A stretch of DNA of 64,000 nucleotides from Microcebus murinus (Eukaryota; Chordata; Mammalia; Primates; Cheirogaleidae). Below the pieces are notes generated by a model that was not told where the DNA came from, made no database searches, and was given only the letters and a program-made list of their open reading frames with translations. A program made the translations under genes and the position numbers. Positions within the stretch are counted from its first letter, which is position 1. Each line of letters starts with the position of its first letter. Where the stretch lies: the NCBI RefSeq assembly GCF_040939455.1, contig NC_134117.1:29381501-29445500 (forward strand), read 5' to 3'. Below, piece after piece: positions 49,001 through 64,000 of this stretch.

Positions 49001-49924
49001 TGTAATTTTACATTTCATTTTCTACATCATTTTAAGAGACTAATGCATTTACAAAACCAATTACTAGTTTATGTTTTGGGGTGCACAATATATAAGGATG
49101 TAATTTTGTGATATCAATAATTAGAAGAGGTGAGCTGCATGGAGCTGCAAAGGAGCAGATTTTTTGTGTTATTGAAATTAAGCTTGTATAAATTCAAATT
49201 AGAATGCTGTAACTTTAAGATGTTAAATGTAATCCCCATGGTAACCACAAAAAATAATTATAGAATATACACAAAAAGAAATGAGAAGGAAACTAAAGCA
49301 TTTCACTGCAAAAAAATCAACTAAAGACAAAAGAAGACTGTAATGCAGGAAATGAGGGACAAAAAAAAGTGATGAGGCATATAAAAAACATAGCAAAATG
49401 ACAAAAAAGTTCTTCCTTATCAGTAATTACTTTAAATGTAAGTAAATTAAACTTTCTAATCAAAAGACAGGGATTGACAGAATAGCTAAAAGTACATGAT
49501 CCACTTATTATATATACTGTCCACAAGGGACTCACTTTAGATGTAAAGACACAAATAGGTTGAAAGTAAAAGGATGGAAAAAGATAGTCCATGCAAGTAG
49601 TAAAAATAGAATCACCATTTGATCCAGCAATTCCACTTCTGGGTATATAACTAAGAGAATTGAAAGCAGGATGTTGAAGAGATACTTGTATACCATGTTC
49701 ATAGCAGCATTATTCACAATAACTAATAGAAAACCTAAAAATTTGAAATCTAACATCCAATTAATAGGAGCTCCAGAAAATGAGAGAAGAAAAATGAGAG
49801 AAAATTATTACATAAATACAATAAAATGTCCTAGAACTGAAGGACACTGTGAATTTCACACTGAATGCTACTGAAATGACCATACCAAGACACATTATTG
49901 TAAACTTTAAAACATCCGGATATA

Positions 49925-50239
49925 GGCCGGGCGCTGTGGCTCACGCCTGTAATCCTAGCTCTTGGGAGGCCGAGGCGGGCGGATTGCTCAAGGTCAGGAG
50001 TTCAAAACCAGCCTGAGCAAGAGCGAGACCCCGTCTCTACTATAAATAGAAAGAAATTAATTGGCCAACTGATATATATATAAAAAATTAGCCGGGCATG
50101 GTGGCGCATGCCTGTAGTCCAAGCTACTCGGGAGGCTGAGGCAGAAGGATCACTCAAGCCCAGGAGTTTGAGGTTGCTGTGAGCTAGGCTGACACCACGG
50201 CACTCACTCTAGCCTGGACAACAAAGCGAGACTCTGTCT

Positions 50240-50270
<31 letters not shown>
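49925..50270 (+). mobile_element. Young lemur-type Alu with target-site duplication
   Basis: Starts GGCCGGGCGCTGTGGCTCAC, retains many CpGs, has the AT-dinucleotide linker and the right-arm motif GTTGCTGTGAGCTAGGCTGA, and ends in about 31 A. The target duplication ATCCGGATATA is visible at 49914-49924 and 50271-50281. Confidence 0.95.
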
Positions 50271-50274
<4 letters not shown>

Positions 50275-50744
50275 GGATATAAACAGGCTAAAATCTTACA
50301 GAAAGAAAAAGCAGGTCACCTGCAAAAGATTGTGAATAAACTTAGAATCAGATTTCTCAACAATTACACAAATGACTAGACAGCAATGGAGTAATACCCT
50401 AAAACTCTAAGGAAAATTTAACTATTAATTAAACATAAGAGTAGAATCATGATATTTTCAGAAAGGGAAATTCTCTAAAATTTAGGTGCCTTGCACTCTT
50501 TCCCAAAGAGGTAAACCTTCAGTAAAAGAAGGCAGTAACCCAAGAAAGTCTAAGTAAGACTTAGAGATCAGAAAATAGGAGATGTAAGTCAGGAAGAAAC
50601 GATAAGAAAATCCCAGGATATTAGTAAAAGGAAGTCCCAGGAACAAAACAAAATTATCCACTGGCTTTGTGGGGAACTGTGAATAGCCTTAATTTACTTT
50701 GCAACAGAAGGCCTATAATTTTTGGGGGGTGGTGGTGGGAGGGA

Positions 50745-51065
50745 GTCACTATATATTTATGACATGTATTCCACATCCCTGATTCTCTCCAGTCAGAAAT
50801 TCTTTGAAACGAAGCCGTCGGCCTTGGCCTATCTGAGAATGGAATCAACTGACTCTCCCATCCTGCGAATGGCCCCTCAGAGACCATAGGTTTTAAACTG
50901 GCCGTTAAATCTGCCGGTCACCTTGTCAGCCTCAGCCACGCTCATCTGGACGGACACGTGGTCCTCGCCACCGATGATGCGGTTGCTGGGGGCGCGTTTC
51001 CGCCAGGTACAGGCCGCGAACCCGCCCGTGGCGTTCTGCACGCCAAGGCCGCGCCTGCTGCCACC
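50745..51065 (-). pseudogene. RPS21: RPS21 processed pseudogene (40S ribosomal protein S21)
   Basis: Minus-strand translation contains [20 protein letters not shown] and [15 protein letters not shown], then GAIRRMGES and AKADGFVSKNF, which match small-subunit protein eS21 (83 aa). The coding-equivalent segment is 50793-51041, intronless and 82 codons plus stop. Damage: the start codon is GTG, small indels leave the first about 17 residues divergent and one codon short, the Cys codon after KTYGL is TGA, and the Leu before AKADG is TAG. The sequence after the final stop (CTGGAGAGAATC, then GTCATAAAT) still resembles the RPS21 3' UTR. It is a retrocopy unable to encode S21. Its G+C content exceeds its surroundings, as expected for a gene inserted into A/T-rich repeats. 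Confidence 0.9.
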
Positions 51066-51279
51066 ACCACTCGAGTGAGCAGAGAAAGCCGAAGGCCTGT
51101 AATTTATAATATAAAATCTTGTTCTACCCTGTGGGGCTGGGATAGGCTGAGGAAGATTAGCTTCAAAATAACTGGATGGGGAAGAGTGAACAGGGAGCAA
51201 GGATGAGACCAGGACAAAGAGAGGGAGAGAAATAATGAAAGATAAACTTCCCACTCAAATTCAACCTGCAAATTAAATT

Positions 51280-52960
51280 CCAAGCCTTATAAAGGAATCC
51301 AATGCTATGAAAGTTGCCAATAAAATCAAACTTCAGAACATAAATTCACTCCAGAAGAAACTAAACTGTCTCACAAAAGTAAAAAAAAAAGTGAAGGAAT
51401 GACGTTATTAAAAAGAACAGGCAATGAATTAAGAAGCAGGCAGAAATGAAATACATATAGATAGATATTAGAAAATAATTAATTAGAATTACAATGAGAA
51501 ATCTTGGAAATAAAAAATATACAGTCATTGAAATATTATAAGTTAACAGACTGAATAAAGCCCATAATGGCTATAATAAAGACAATAAATGTGACGATAG
51601 CACTGAGAAATTTCACTGAAATGCAATAAAGAGAGATAAATACATTAAAACCAGGAGAGAACTTTTAATAGACACAGAGAAAAGATTGTTCCCAACATGT
51701 GTCTGTTATGGGAGAACGTGCAAGTGTGTTAATAGTGGAAAAGCAGTATTGAAAGAGGTAAAGGCTGAGAATTTTTCTGAATTGAAGAAATACAAGAGGC
51801 CTCCATTTGAAAATGTACTACAGCACTGGGTAGGATAAATAAAAACATACCTGGACACACCATAGTGAAAATACAAAATAACAAAAGTAAAATGAAATAT
51901 TTTTTAAGACTCCAGCAAGAAAAGACAGATTAATTACAAATGAATGATAGACTTTTCCAACACTATCATAGATCCTATAAGACAATGTCCTAATTTTTAT
52001 AAGTGGTGAGAGAAAATGATTGTACCTACGATTTCATACCTAGCTAAACTATTATGATAAGAGCAAAATAAAGATATTTGCCATCATATGAAGATTAAGC
52101 AAATTTATCCCCATATATCCTCCCTAAAAGTACTATTAAATAATCAAGTTTAGCCAGAAGTGAACCTAGAGAAAAACTATGAAATTTAACAAAAATGGTG
52201 AGTTATGAAACTTACAAAATATGTCAGTAAATTAATGAACTCTTCAAGTAAACATTTTCTTATCTTGAAAAAAGTTGAAGCTGAAATAATGCAATAATGA
52301 CAAGGTTTGGGGTGGGGCTTGGTGTTCAATGGATAAAGACCATTTTGTTCAGAAGAAAGAAATATTGAGTAATTACAGACATTGTTTGAAAATTTTGTAT
52401 ATACTATGCCCATCAAATATTAAGGGTTACTATTAAAAGACTAGACATATATTCTATAGCTTCCAAGCCAGGAAAGGAATCAAAAGGCAATACATTTTTT
52501 CAATCCAATATAAGGAAGAAAAAAATAAGGACACAATGACAAAAGGTAGTAAACAGAAAATGTAAATACTATGGTAAATATAAGTCCAAATATATCAATA
52601 ATCATTTTAACAGATTACTCTTACATACTGAAAGACAGATTCTTGGAATATACCTCAAAAATAAATTTCATCTCTGTGCTGCTTACAAGAAAAAAACCTA
52701 AAACGAAACAATATAGAAAGCTTGAAAATAAAGGTTAGAAAGATACACCAAGGAAATATTAAACTAAAGGAAGATAAGTATTAAACTTAAAGAAGATTGG
52801 TTAAAAATACCAAGTCCAAACTATCATTTAAAAACAAAAACTTTAATAAGGATTTAAAAGCTACTACTTAGTAATAACAAAAAGAACAATGAATAAGATA
52901 TCACAATCCTCAACTTAGACCTAACAACATAAGATTGGAATTTATAAAACAACACTCAAC
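51280..52960 (+). repeat. A-rich old L1M-like sequence
   Basis: AATTTTTCTGAATTGAAGAA, GGACACACCATAGTGAAAAT and AAGACTCCAGCAAGAAAAGA resemble the 5'/ORF1 region of old L1M elements. Diverged; no usable frame. Confidence 0.5.
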
Positions 52961-52980
52961 AATTATAAGGAAAAAATTAG

Positions 52981-53189
<209 letters not shown>

Positions 53190-53230
53190 TCATCAGAAGC
53201 TGATAGAGCAAGCAGATAAAAAATTTATGA

Positions 53231-53382
53231 GAGCCAAGCAGGGTGGCATGCCTGTAGTCTCAGCTACTCGGGAGGCTGAGGCAGGAGAATTGCTTGAGCG
53301 CAGGAGTTTGAGGTTGCTGTGAGCTAGGCTGACACCATGGCACTTAGCCCAGGCAACAGAGTGAGACTGTCTAAAAAAAAAG
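53231..53382 (+). repeat. Alu monomer with strepsirrhine motif
   Basis: GGTGGCATGCCTGTAGTCTC to GTTGCTGTGAGCTAGGCTGA, then a truncated end and a short A-tail. One arm only. Confidence 0.85.
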
Positions 53383-54037
53383 ATTTATGAGGACAGAAAA
53401 TTTGAACAACAAATTGGCAAGCTTGATCTAACTTATACATTCCTGCACTTAAAGCTGAAAATAGATAAATGGAATATTTACAAACCTTGAACCCAACTTA
53501 AAACATAAGGAAAGTTTTAACACATTTCCTAGAATCAATACCATGCAAACTAATGATTCCAAAACTAGGGCAAGATAATAATATAGACAGGCTTGTGCCT
53601 TATTTCACATATTTTTGAAATAGGAGTTAAGATGGTCATTTAAAAAATTTTTCAAGATTAGTGAAATTTTTAAAATAGAAAAACTAAATATTAAATACAT
53701 TTCAAGCATAACCTAAAACACATATTATAAAATAGTGTGCAAAACACACTAGTTAAAAAAAAACTTTTAAAATATAAATGTTAAACATGCCTATCATTCA
53801 AATACAAATTATTTAAAGAGGTAACTAAAACCAAGGTATTGAAAATAGCTAGGCACTACCCCAAAATGGATAAAATTTCGTTTACAATGTAAAGTAGAAA
53901 ATAAAATAATATTTGATGATTTCTAGAAAATGTAATATTAAAAAGTGTGTCAATGATGACATCACTGAGTTGCAAGAATATTTTTTTTTCAGCTGTTTCA
54001 TCTTGTGTCCATTGTATGTTATATTTTCCCCAGAATA

Positions 54038-54041
<4 letters not shown>

Positions 54042-54069
<28 letters not shown>

Positions 54070-54222
54070 GAGATAAAGTCTCGCTCGGTCTCCCAGACTG
54101 GAGTGCAATGGCATAATCATAGCTCACTGGAGCCTTGAACTCCTGGCCTCAAGTGATCTTCCTGCCACAGTCTCCCAAATAGCTGTGATTGTACGCATGA
54201 GCCAATATACCTGGCCCGCTTT
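54042..54222 (-). repeat. Alu fragment, minus strand
   Basis: Long T-tail, then GAGATAAAGTCTCGCTCGGT and AACTCCTGGCCTCAAGTGAT; shorter than a full Alu. Confidence 0.85.
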
Positions 54223-54321
54223 TTACCAAATGTCAAATTTATTGGCAATAAAGTCCTATTATTGTCCTACCTATAGGTTCTGTTTTGATACTCCTTATGT
54301 ATTAGTGATACTATTTGTGAT

Positions 54322-54346
54322 TTCTCTCTCTCTCTCTCTCTCTCTT
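54322..54346 (+). repeat. (TC)n microsatellite
   Basis: A TC-dinucleotide run of about 12 units following GATTTC. Confidence 0.95.
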
Positions 54347-54389
54347 TTGTCATTCTCTCAGAAATTTTTCCCCTTCTTTTCTTAAATGT

Positions 54390-56280
54390 CATTCCAAGGA
54401 ACCAAATTTTTGGGAATAGTTGATCTTCTCTATTTAATATATTTTCTATCTTATTCATTTCTGTTATGTATATTATTTCCTCCCTTTACATTCTTTGGTT
54501 TAATTTGTTATTCTGTTTCTAACTTCTTGAGATGAATCCTTTACTAACTAATTTCAGCCTTTCTCCTTTCCTATGAATGCATTTAAAGTTATAAATTTCC
54601 CTCTAAATACTGCCTTAGCTGCATCCCACAATTTTTGGTTTGCAATATTTTCATCAACATTCAGTTCAAAATATTTTCCAATTTCTATTGTGATTTCTTC
54701 TTTAATCCATGGGGTCTTTTAATGTGTATGGTTTAGCTTATAAACACATAATTTTTTTTTCTTTTGCTGTTTTTAGTTTTTGTTGTTTTTACTGCTACTT
54801 TTGTTATTGATTTGAAGCTCAATTCCATTGTGATCAGGGAACATAGTTTCCATAATTTCAATTTTTTTGAAATTTGTTGAGATTTGCTTTCTAGCCCTGA
54901 ATATGGTCACGATTTATAAGTATTCCACGTGCTCTTGAAAAGTGTGTATTCCATGGTAATGGGTTTAGTGTTCTATATATGTTACTTAGGTGCTTTATAA
55001 TCATTGCTTTTTCTCCTATATCTTGATTGTTTTTCAAAGTTTTTTTTTTTTGTCTATTAATTCTTCCCCTTATTGAGAGAGATATCTTTAAAACTCCCAG
55101 TATGATTGTAGATGTTTCCATTTTTCCTTGTATTTCTGTCCTTTTGTTTTATATATTTTGAGACATTATTATGCATACACGATTTAAAAACTAATTTATC
55201 TGGCTGGTAAATTATATCTGTTTTATCTTTATGCAATGAGACTCTTTATTTCCAGTGATACATATTTCTTTGACATTTGCTTTATCTGAGGATGATGTAT
55301 CTATACCAGCTCTCTTTAAGTTAGTGTTTACATGATATAACCTTTTATTTTCATGCTATTTCTCTTCTTAGTAGGAAAATTATTACCTCCTAACTAGACA
55401 GTATAATAATTTATATTCAATATAATTATGGATACATGTGAACTTAAATTTACTATCTTACTATTTGTTTTTTGTTTTTTTCTACATTTTCCATTCTCCT
55501 TTTCTTCCTTTCTTTTCTTTCCTTGGATTCATTGGGTATTTTATTATTCATTTCTGTCCCTTTTATGAGTTTGGTAGTAAGCTATTCTTTAATTGTCTTT
55601 AAGTGCTTCATCCATAGCTTTTAGTATTCATCCTTGGCTTATTAACATTTAATATGTATCAGTACTTTATTCTTTTCCTGGTCAATGAAAAGAAAACTTT
55701 TTAACTGAGTTTAATCCTATCTTTCCTGAATTATAAGCTATTGTTCATGTATTTTAATTCTCCCTACATCTTAAGCCCCAAAAGACATTGTTATTACTGT
55801 TTTATACAGACATGAATGATTTAGATTTAATTTCATGTGATTTCATAATGTCCTGAAATTCCAAACTTCCATCTAGGATCCTTTTTCTCCTATCTGATAA
55901 AAACTACCCTTTATTATATCTTTTAGTGTAGGTTTGCTGTTGATGAAAGTTTTTCAGCTTTTGTTTGCCTAAGGATGTATTTATTTCACTTTCATTGCTG
56001 AAAGATGTTTTTGTTTGGTATAGAATTCTAGGTTGGCAGTTATTGTCTTGCACCATACTGAAGGTAGCTTTATGTTGCCTCTGACTTGCATGTTTTTATT
56101 GAGAAGCCATAGCCCTCTATCCAATTCTTGTTCCATGGAATATATGTATTTTTATCTTTGCAAGAAGAGACTTTTGCTTTTAAATTTTTCCCTGTGTCTT
56201 TGATTTTAACAGTTTGGATCTTAGGTGCTTAGGATCATTTCTTATATTTATTATCCTTATGATTTTTAAAAGGAAAAAAC
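54390..56280 (-). repeat. L1M-type sequence, minus strand
   Basis: T-rich antisense L1 pattern, including CATCCCACAATTTTTGGTTT, ATTCCATTGTGATCAGGGAA and AAAGTGTGTATTCC. No intact frame on the minus strand. Confidence 0.65.
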
Positions 56281-56289
56281 CCTAAGTTT

Positions 56290-57005
56290 TGGAAATATTT
56301 CACATACTAGCTATTTATAACTGCATAAAAATATTACTCCAAAGATAAAACCAATAAACATTTATTATGAAGCCAGGTGCAATGGCACATGTTTGTAGTC
56401 CCAGCTACTCAGGAGGCTGAGATGGGAGGATCACTTCAGCCTAGGTATTCTAGGCCAGCCTGGGCAACATCAGGAGATTCCATCTCTCAAACAAAACCAA
56501 AGCAAAACCACATTTATCATCTCATACTGTTTGTGTGGGTTAGGAATTCAGGAGCAGCTTAGCTAGGTGTTTCTGACACAGAATCTCACATGATATAGCA
56601 GTCATGATGCTTGCCAGGGCTGCAGTCATTTGAAGGCTTAAATAGGGTTAAAGATCCATTTCTAGTGTGTTTTATATGCATGGCAAATTAGTGCTGACTA
56701 ATAGCAGGTAATCTCAATGCAATGTCATATGAACCTTTCCAATGGGCTGGTTGAGTGAACTGACAGGGCCACTGGCTTCCACCAAAGCTAGCAATCCAGA
56801 AGAACACAAGATGGAAGCCACATTCTCTTTTATGACATGGTCTCAGAAGTCATACTCCCTCATTTCCACAATATCCTGTTGGTTGCAGAGACCAACTGTA
56901 TTCAATGGGAGGGGACTACCCAAGTGTTTAATACCAAGAAACAAAAATCACTGGAGGTTATCTTGATGGATATCTACTGTTACCAAATCCACAAAGGGGT
57001 TCCAG
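56290..57005 (+). repeat. Interspersed repeat (unnamed) carrying an Alu monomer
   Basis: GTGGGTTAGGAATTCAGGAG, CAGGGCTGCAGTCATTTGAA, ACAAGATGGAAGCCACATTC and ATATCCTGTTGGTTGCAGAG form a familiar mammalian repeat whose family I cannot name. It is split at 56371-56515 by an Alu fragment. Confidence 0.65.
56371..56507 (+). mobile_element. Alu monomer with target-site duplication
   Basis: GCCAGGTGCAATGGCACATG to a short A-rich tail. CATTTATTAT before and CATTTATCAT after it look like a target duplication with one change. Confidence 0.75.
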
Positions 57006-57009
57006 CCTA

Positions 57010-57400
57010 GGTCTGGTTGTTTGTCCCACAGACAGCCAATTACTGAGACAATGAGGAGTGCCAAAGATGAAAGGGAATTTATTATGGATGCCATTATCTG
57101 GGAGATGGGACAATTCTTTCCAATCCATATCCTTGACCAGCTAAGGGTAGAGGTTTTAATAAGGAGCTCAGGAAGGTGGCTACATGCATTGGGGCAAGTT
57201 GTGTTAAAAGCAATGCGTGCAGGAGGTCTTATTCAGAAATCACAGGTTGGTGATGAATGGTGAGTCTTGATGTTGTTATCTTGGGAAGAATCCACTGTTT
57301 CTGGGAGACAACTCAAAAGGTAAAAGGGTTAGCTAAACAGAAAGATGTAATGTTCTGATCATCAAGCCCTACTTGCCTGGGAAACCAATGCATTGGAAAG
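57010..57400. other. Unassigned stretch
   Basis: A less A/T-biased stretch with an 80-codon open frame (57021-57263) that I do not recognise. It could be part of a diverged LTR or other repeat; there is no supporting evidence for a gene. Confidence 0.4.
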
Positions 57401-57539
57401 CTACAGGGAGAACATATATGAGTGGGGATCATTTTATGTTTGTTCATGGAGCTGATTACACTACCATATTCCACCCTACTGTCCCTGAATTATTCATGCA
57501 ATTTCACAATGAAAGAACTTCACATATGTTAAGTCCATT

Positions 57540-59150
57540 TACTCTCCCAATTTGTCCTACTGTTGTCATATATTTTATTCTATATATCTTATTTATATGT
57601 AAAACCCAAGGCCGTTCTTATAATTATTTGATAAAGTCAATATTCACTTTAATATACCCACATATTTATTCTTCCCAACACACTTTATTTCTTTCTGTAT
57701 CCTGTACCTCCATTTGGGACCATTTTTTTTCTCCTTGAACAACTCCCTTTAACATTTTTTTTAGTAAAAATATGCTAGGAATATATTCTTTCAACTTTTT
57801 TGCCTGAAATTGTCCTTAATTTGCTTTAATTTTAAAATTTTGCTTCAATTTTGAAGAGTTTTTTGCTTCCATGGAATTCTAGCTTTATGTATAGTTTCTT
57901 TCAACAACTTAAATATGTTCTATTGTTCTCTAACTTCCATTAAGTCTATTGAAAAGTCATTTGTCATTCATATTGCTGCTCATTTGAAAGTAAAATGTCA
58001 TTTTTCTGAGATTGCTTTTATGATTTATTTTGTCTTTGACTATGATGACCCCAAGTGTGATAGTCTTTGTATTTATTCTATCTGCAGTTCTTAAAGAGCT
58101 TCTCAAAATTGTGATTTGACATCTTTTGTCAATCTCAGAGCCAATATGTTCTCAAATATTGCTACTATTCTATTCTCTCTCCCTTTGTGAGATTTACACA
58201 CAAATTATAAGACTTCACCATGTTCTATATATTCTTATCTTTGTTATGTATTTTTCACTTCTCTCTCTCTGTATTTTAATCTTGATAATTTCTACTCATA
58301 TATCTTCCAGTTAATTTATCCTGTTTTGATATGTTAAATCTGCTATTAAATGCATCAATTTAATTCTTAATTTTAGTTATAGATTGTTTTCAGTTCTAGA
58401 ATTTCCATTTAATTTTTTAGATTTCAAAATCAGCTGAAGTTCTCCATCTTTTCCCATGTTTTCCTAACTATGTTAATCATTGTTATCTTAAACTCTCTAT
58501 CTGCTAATGCCAATATCTGAATCACCAGTGGGAATAATTATACAATCTGTTTTAATCTGGTTCTTGGTTATTTGGTCCTCCTTATAGCATGCCTCATGAT
58601 TTTTTCTGGATACCAGATATTGTGTATTAAAACTTCAAAAGGTTTATATGATGTTATTTCCTTCCTGAGTCAGTTAAGTTTTCTTCTGACAGGAGAGTAT
58701 GCTATAAGTAGATCATCTTAATTCTATCTAGGCCTAGTTTTAGGCTTCGTTAAAGATGATTTACTTTTTTTTTTTTACCCTTATTCCTAGGATATGGATT
58801 TTCTGTGGTTTCTTCTAAAAGTCTGTGGTAGTTATATAGTTTCTACAACTTTGCCAGTCTTTAACTCCAACCTCTGTCTCCCTAGCACCCTGAAGCTACT
58901 GAAATCTCTGTTCAGCTTTTTAGCCTCAAAAATGCTTCTTTATACTGGATTTCTTGAACTTTTATCCTGTGTATGTAAAGCTTAGCAATTGATAAATGTC
59001 TTGAGGAAAAATGACATGCTGGTTTTTGGACTCACTTTCTTTTGGTTTTCTCTGCTCTGAAATTTTGTCTATCAAGTTTCAGTTGTTTGTCTTCTCAGCC
59101 TGGTGGGACTGGTGCTTTATGTTATGAATTTATATTATTTAATCATCTAT
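57540..59150 (-). repeat. L1M/HAL1-type sequence, minus strand
   Basis: T-rich antisense LINE pattern, for example TTGAAAAGTCATTTGTCATT and ATTTTCTGAGATTGC-type blocks, then TTTCCATTTAATTTTTTAG. Diverged. Confidence 0.55.
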
Positions 59151-59179
59151 GTTAAAAATTTCCAAATTCCCTCAGAGAA

Positions 59180-61935
<2,756 letters not shown>

Positions 61936-61939
61936 TCCT

Positions 61940-62880
61940 ATAGCAGATTGGAATTAATTTCTCTTCCATGTATCAGTCCAGGTTTAAGCAGTCTAGGACT
62001 GGCATGATGGCTTACAGCATCAGGGACTCAAACTCCTTCCATGTCACTCCTCAGTCATTCATAATTTGCTACCCTTGGCTTATGGTCCAAGGTAACTCAT
62101 CACTATATCTTGATTCCAATCAGTAAGAAAGAGAGAGGGAGAAGGAAAGGGCACAACTTTTCCTTTTAAGGGCATGACTTGGGGTTTGCACACATCTCTT
62201 TTGCTCCTGTCTCAGTGGCCTGTACTGTCACATGACCCAGTTGCAAGGGAAACAGATTCTTTATGGCAGCACTGTTTCCTGCTAAATTTAAGAGTTCTAT
62301 TATTATGGAAGAAGGCATGAATGAATAGTAAAGGTAACTATTGTTTACTTGTAATTGAATCTAAAAACATTAAAAAATGCTTTCAATTAAATTGTGACAA
62401 TGCTTTCTTATCACTTTTATGGTGTATTTATTGAAATAGGACTTTTTGGTTTACTTAGAAATGGACTCATTTATGTATCACTTCTATACATATATGAAAA
62501 GGAATATGTAAGCAAAATAAATCATAAGGTATTTCTAATTTTTTTTTTTTACATTCAGAGTCTAACTATTCTCAATCACTTGAATTCAGTGGCATAAGTA
62601 TCTGAGTTTTTCTATCCAGTGTCATTCCCTGTACTGTGAAGAATGTTTGTGACGCAGCATTTTTTAAAAAGTGCTTCACTATTACCTCTGGAATTTTCTG
62701 ACACATTGTTGACACCCATTCAGCACATTTTGATGTTGGCTACGACTAAGGAAAAATAGTAAATTAGTATTGATTCTGGAGAGTTATGGATCTAGATAAG
62801 ATTATGGGTTCTATGAGTATAGAAGGAGCGGATATTGGGAGCCAACTAGAAGTCTTAGCAACATGGTTATCATTTCCATA
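61940..62880. other. No identifiable feature
   Basis: Ordinary A/T-rich DNA with a purine patch near 62125-62150. I see no gene or nameable repeat. Confidence 0.55.
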
Positions 62881-62884
62881 TATC

Positions 62885-63000
62885 ATATATACAAGGTAAA
62901 GGAGGCCCAGAGAAGTGGACTAATTTGCCCAATGACTGTACAATTACTGAGTCACAGAGCCAAAATCAACTCTAAGCAGTCTAACTCTACAATCCTACTC
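62885..63000 (-). repeat. MIR SINE fragment
   Basis: AGGCCCAGAGAAGTGGACTA, TTTGCCCAATGACTGTACAA and CACAGAGCCAAAATCAACTC match reverse MIR. Confidence 0.7.
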
Positions 63001-63009
63001 TAAAACATA

Positions 63010-63220
63010 AATCTAGAATTGACAAGGCTTTGAGGAAATTGGTATACCCATATACTGTTTATGGGAGTGTAAATCACTACATTTTAGAAGGAGCAATTTA
63101 GCAGTACCTGTCAAAAATGTAAATGTGTTTTTCTTTAAACTGAACAGTTCTTCTAGGAATTTAGTCTAAAAATGCCAATACAAATGTGCAAAGAAACACA
63201 TACAAGAGCTACATGAGTGA
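63010..63220 (+). repeat. L1M ORF2-end fragment
   Basis: ATTGGTATACCCATATACTG and GAGTGTAAATCACTACATTT follow the L1 ORF2 end region; strongly diverged. Confidence 0.5.
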
Positions 63221-63559
63221 GTCACTTCTGTAGGCTTTAAATTGGAAACTAGTGCTGTAAATAAGGATGGGGCTATGGTGGCAGATACATTGAAATTTCA
63301 GAGCCAGCAGTGGCAGTATTGTCATTGGTGCAAACAATAGTGTCTATAGCCAACAGCCACAGTAGTGATATTCCAACATATATGAGTTCTGCGGTGTGAT
63401 TTTGGGGATTTTTCTTGGTGGACCAGTCTCCAAGATGGGTTCTCTGGCCATCCCAGAGATTCTGTGAGCTGCTAAGAATCTTTCAGCAAATACTTCTGCT
63501 TAAACTGTTACATTGGTTTCTGCTGATTGCAACTGAGCAGTATGTAACCCATACAGTGG

Positions 63560-63935
63560 CCTCCATTCTTTTCCTCCAAACTGCAAAGTTGTTATGCCTT
63601 AGGCCCTTTGCTTTCCACATTCCCTCTGCCTTGATCACACAGGGCCAGTTTCTTTGTATTTAGGCCACTTGTCACTTTGTGGAAACACTCCAGATCATCC
63701 CCCATCTAAAGAAGTTCTACACCCACATCTTCCCCTCTTTATCAAATTGCCCTGTTTTATTGTCTTCACAGAACTTCTCACTAGGTGAATTTTTTTAGCT
63801 CATATTTATATGTTTTCTTGTTTATTTCTTCCCCTCTCCACAAATAGAAGCATGAAAAATTAACTTGCCTAGAAAATTGCCTGGCACATACTATGAGTAC
63901 AGTAATTTTTGTTAAATTAATAAATGAATAAAAGA
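63560..63935 (+). repeat. L2 LINE 3' end
   Basis: TTCCACATTCCCTCTGCCTT, GAAAATTGCCTGGCACATAC and the closing TAAATTAATAAATGAATAAA are L2 3' hallmarks. Confidence 0.75.
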
Positions 63936-64000
63936 ATTTTATAGCTTTGTTTTGTAGTACCATTAAATTGGGAATATCTTTGAATATCCATAATAGGATA

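Larger units (their letters stand above)
47695..49750 (+). repeat. Old L1M/HAL1 element with internal deletion, host of an Alu
   Basis: ACTGAAATAAATTTACTAGA, GGGGACATCATCAAGCAG and CAATAAATGCTAGAGAGTCC follow the L1M 5'/ORF1 pattern. After the Alu and microsatellite (48394-48850) it continues through AATGTAATCCCCATGGTAAC and AGACAGGGATTGACAGAATA. At about 49603 it jumps to ORF2-end sequence (TTTGATCCAGCAATTCCAC), an internal deletion. Confidence 0.7.

Overview
This window is mammalian nuclear DNA, most likely from a strepsirrhine primate (lemur group). Alu SINEs show it is a primate. At least three copies (about 49925-50270, 53231-53382 and 60001-60344) carry features I associate with lemur/loris Alus: an AT-dinucleotide linker after the left arm and a right arm containing GTTGCTGTGAGCTAGGCTGA. 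The assignment rests on recognised repeat consensus, not on a database search.

There is one clear protein-coding gene, ZNF518A, on the minus strand. Its whole 1486-codon reading frame lies in one uninterrupted block (8728-13188). Its probable 3' UTR runs to an AATAAA signal near 7232-7237. The probable promoter is a CpG-rich island at about 39360-40340, so the gene would span about 33 kb with non-coding 5' exons scattered through a repeat-filled 26-kb upstream interval. I could not place those exons with certainty; one strong splice donor is marked at 13306-13314. The flanking genes expected from the human locus (BLNK downstream, CCNJ upstream) are not visible here.

Everything else is repeat-derived or unassigned. 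1-6.5 kb: old L1 fragments, an MLT2-type LTR, an old Alu, and MER5A-like and other hAT-type MER elements. 13-39 kb (gene interior upstream of the CDS): MIRs, a strepsirrhine-type L1 3' end, a MaLR LTR, an MLT2 LTR split by a MER2 Tigger element, a 128-bp mariner-like miniature element, an L2 split by another repeat, a long ancient L2/CR1-clade LINE with recognisable reverse-transcriptase motifs, and a 508-bp Tc1/mariner-like element nested in a MER5A. 40-64 kb (upstream of the promoter): a gene-poor stretch with an endogenous-retrovirus LTR carrying six 24-bp CCAAT-type units, L1/HAL1 fragments, a large GAAA/GGAA microsatellite, two relatively young Alus with visible target-site duplications, an RPS21 processed pseudogene, and an L2 3' end at the right edge.

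I found no new multi-gene system, CRISPR array, operon or structural RNA gene. The items most worth follow-up are a 51-codon open segment with flanking splice signals downstream of ZNF518A, the nested DNA transposon, the mariner-like miniature element and the LTR CCAAT array. Repeat boundaries are approximate because they were read by eye.
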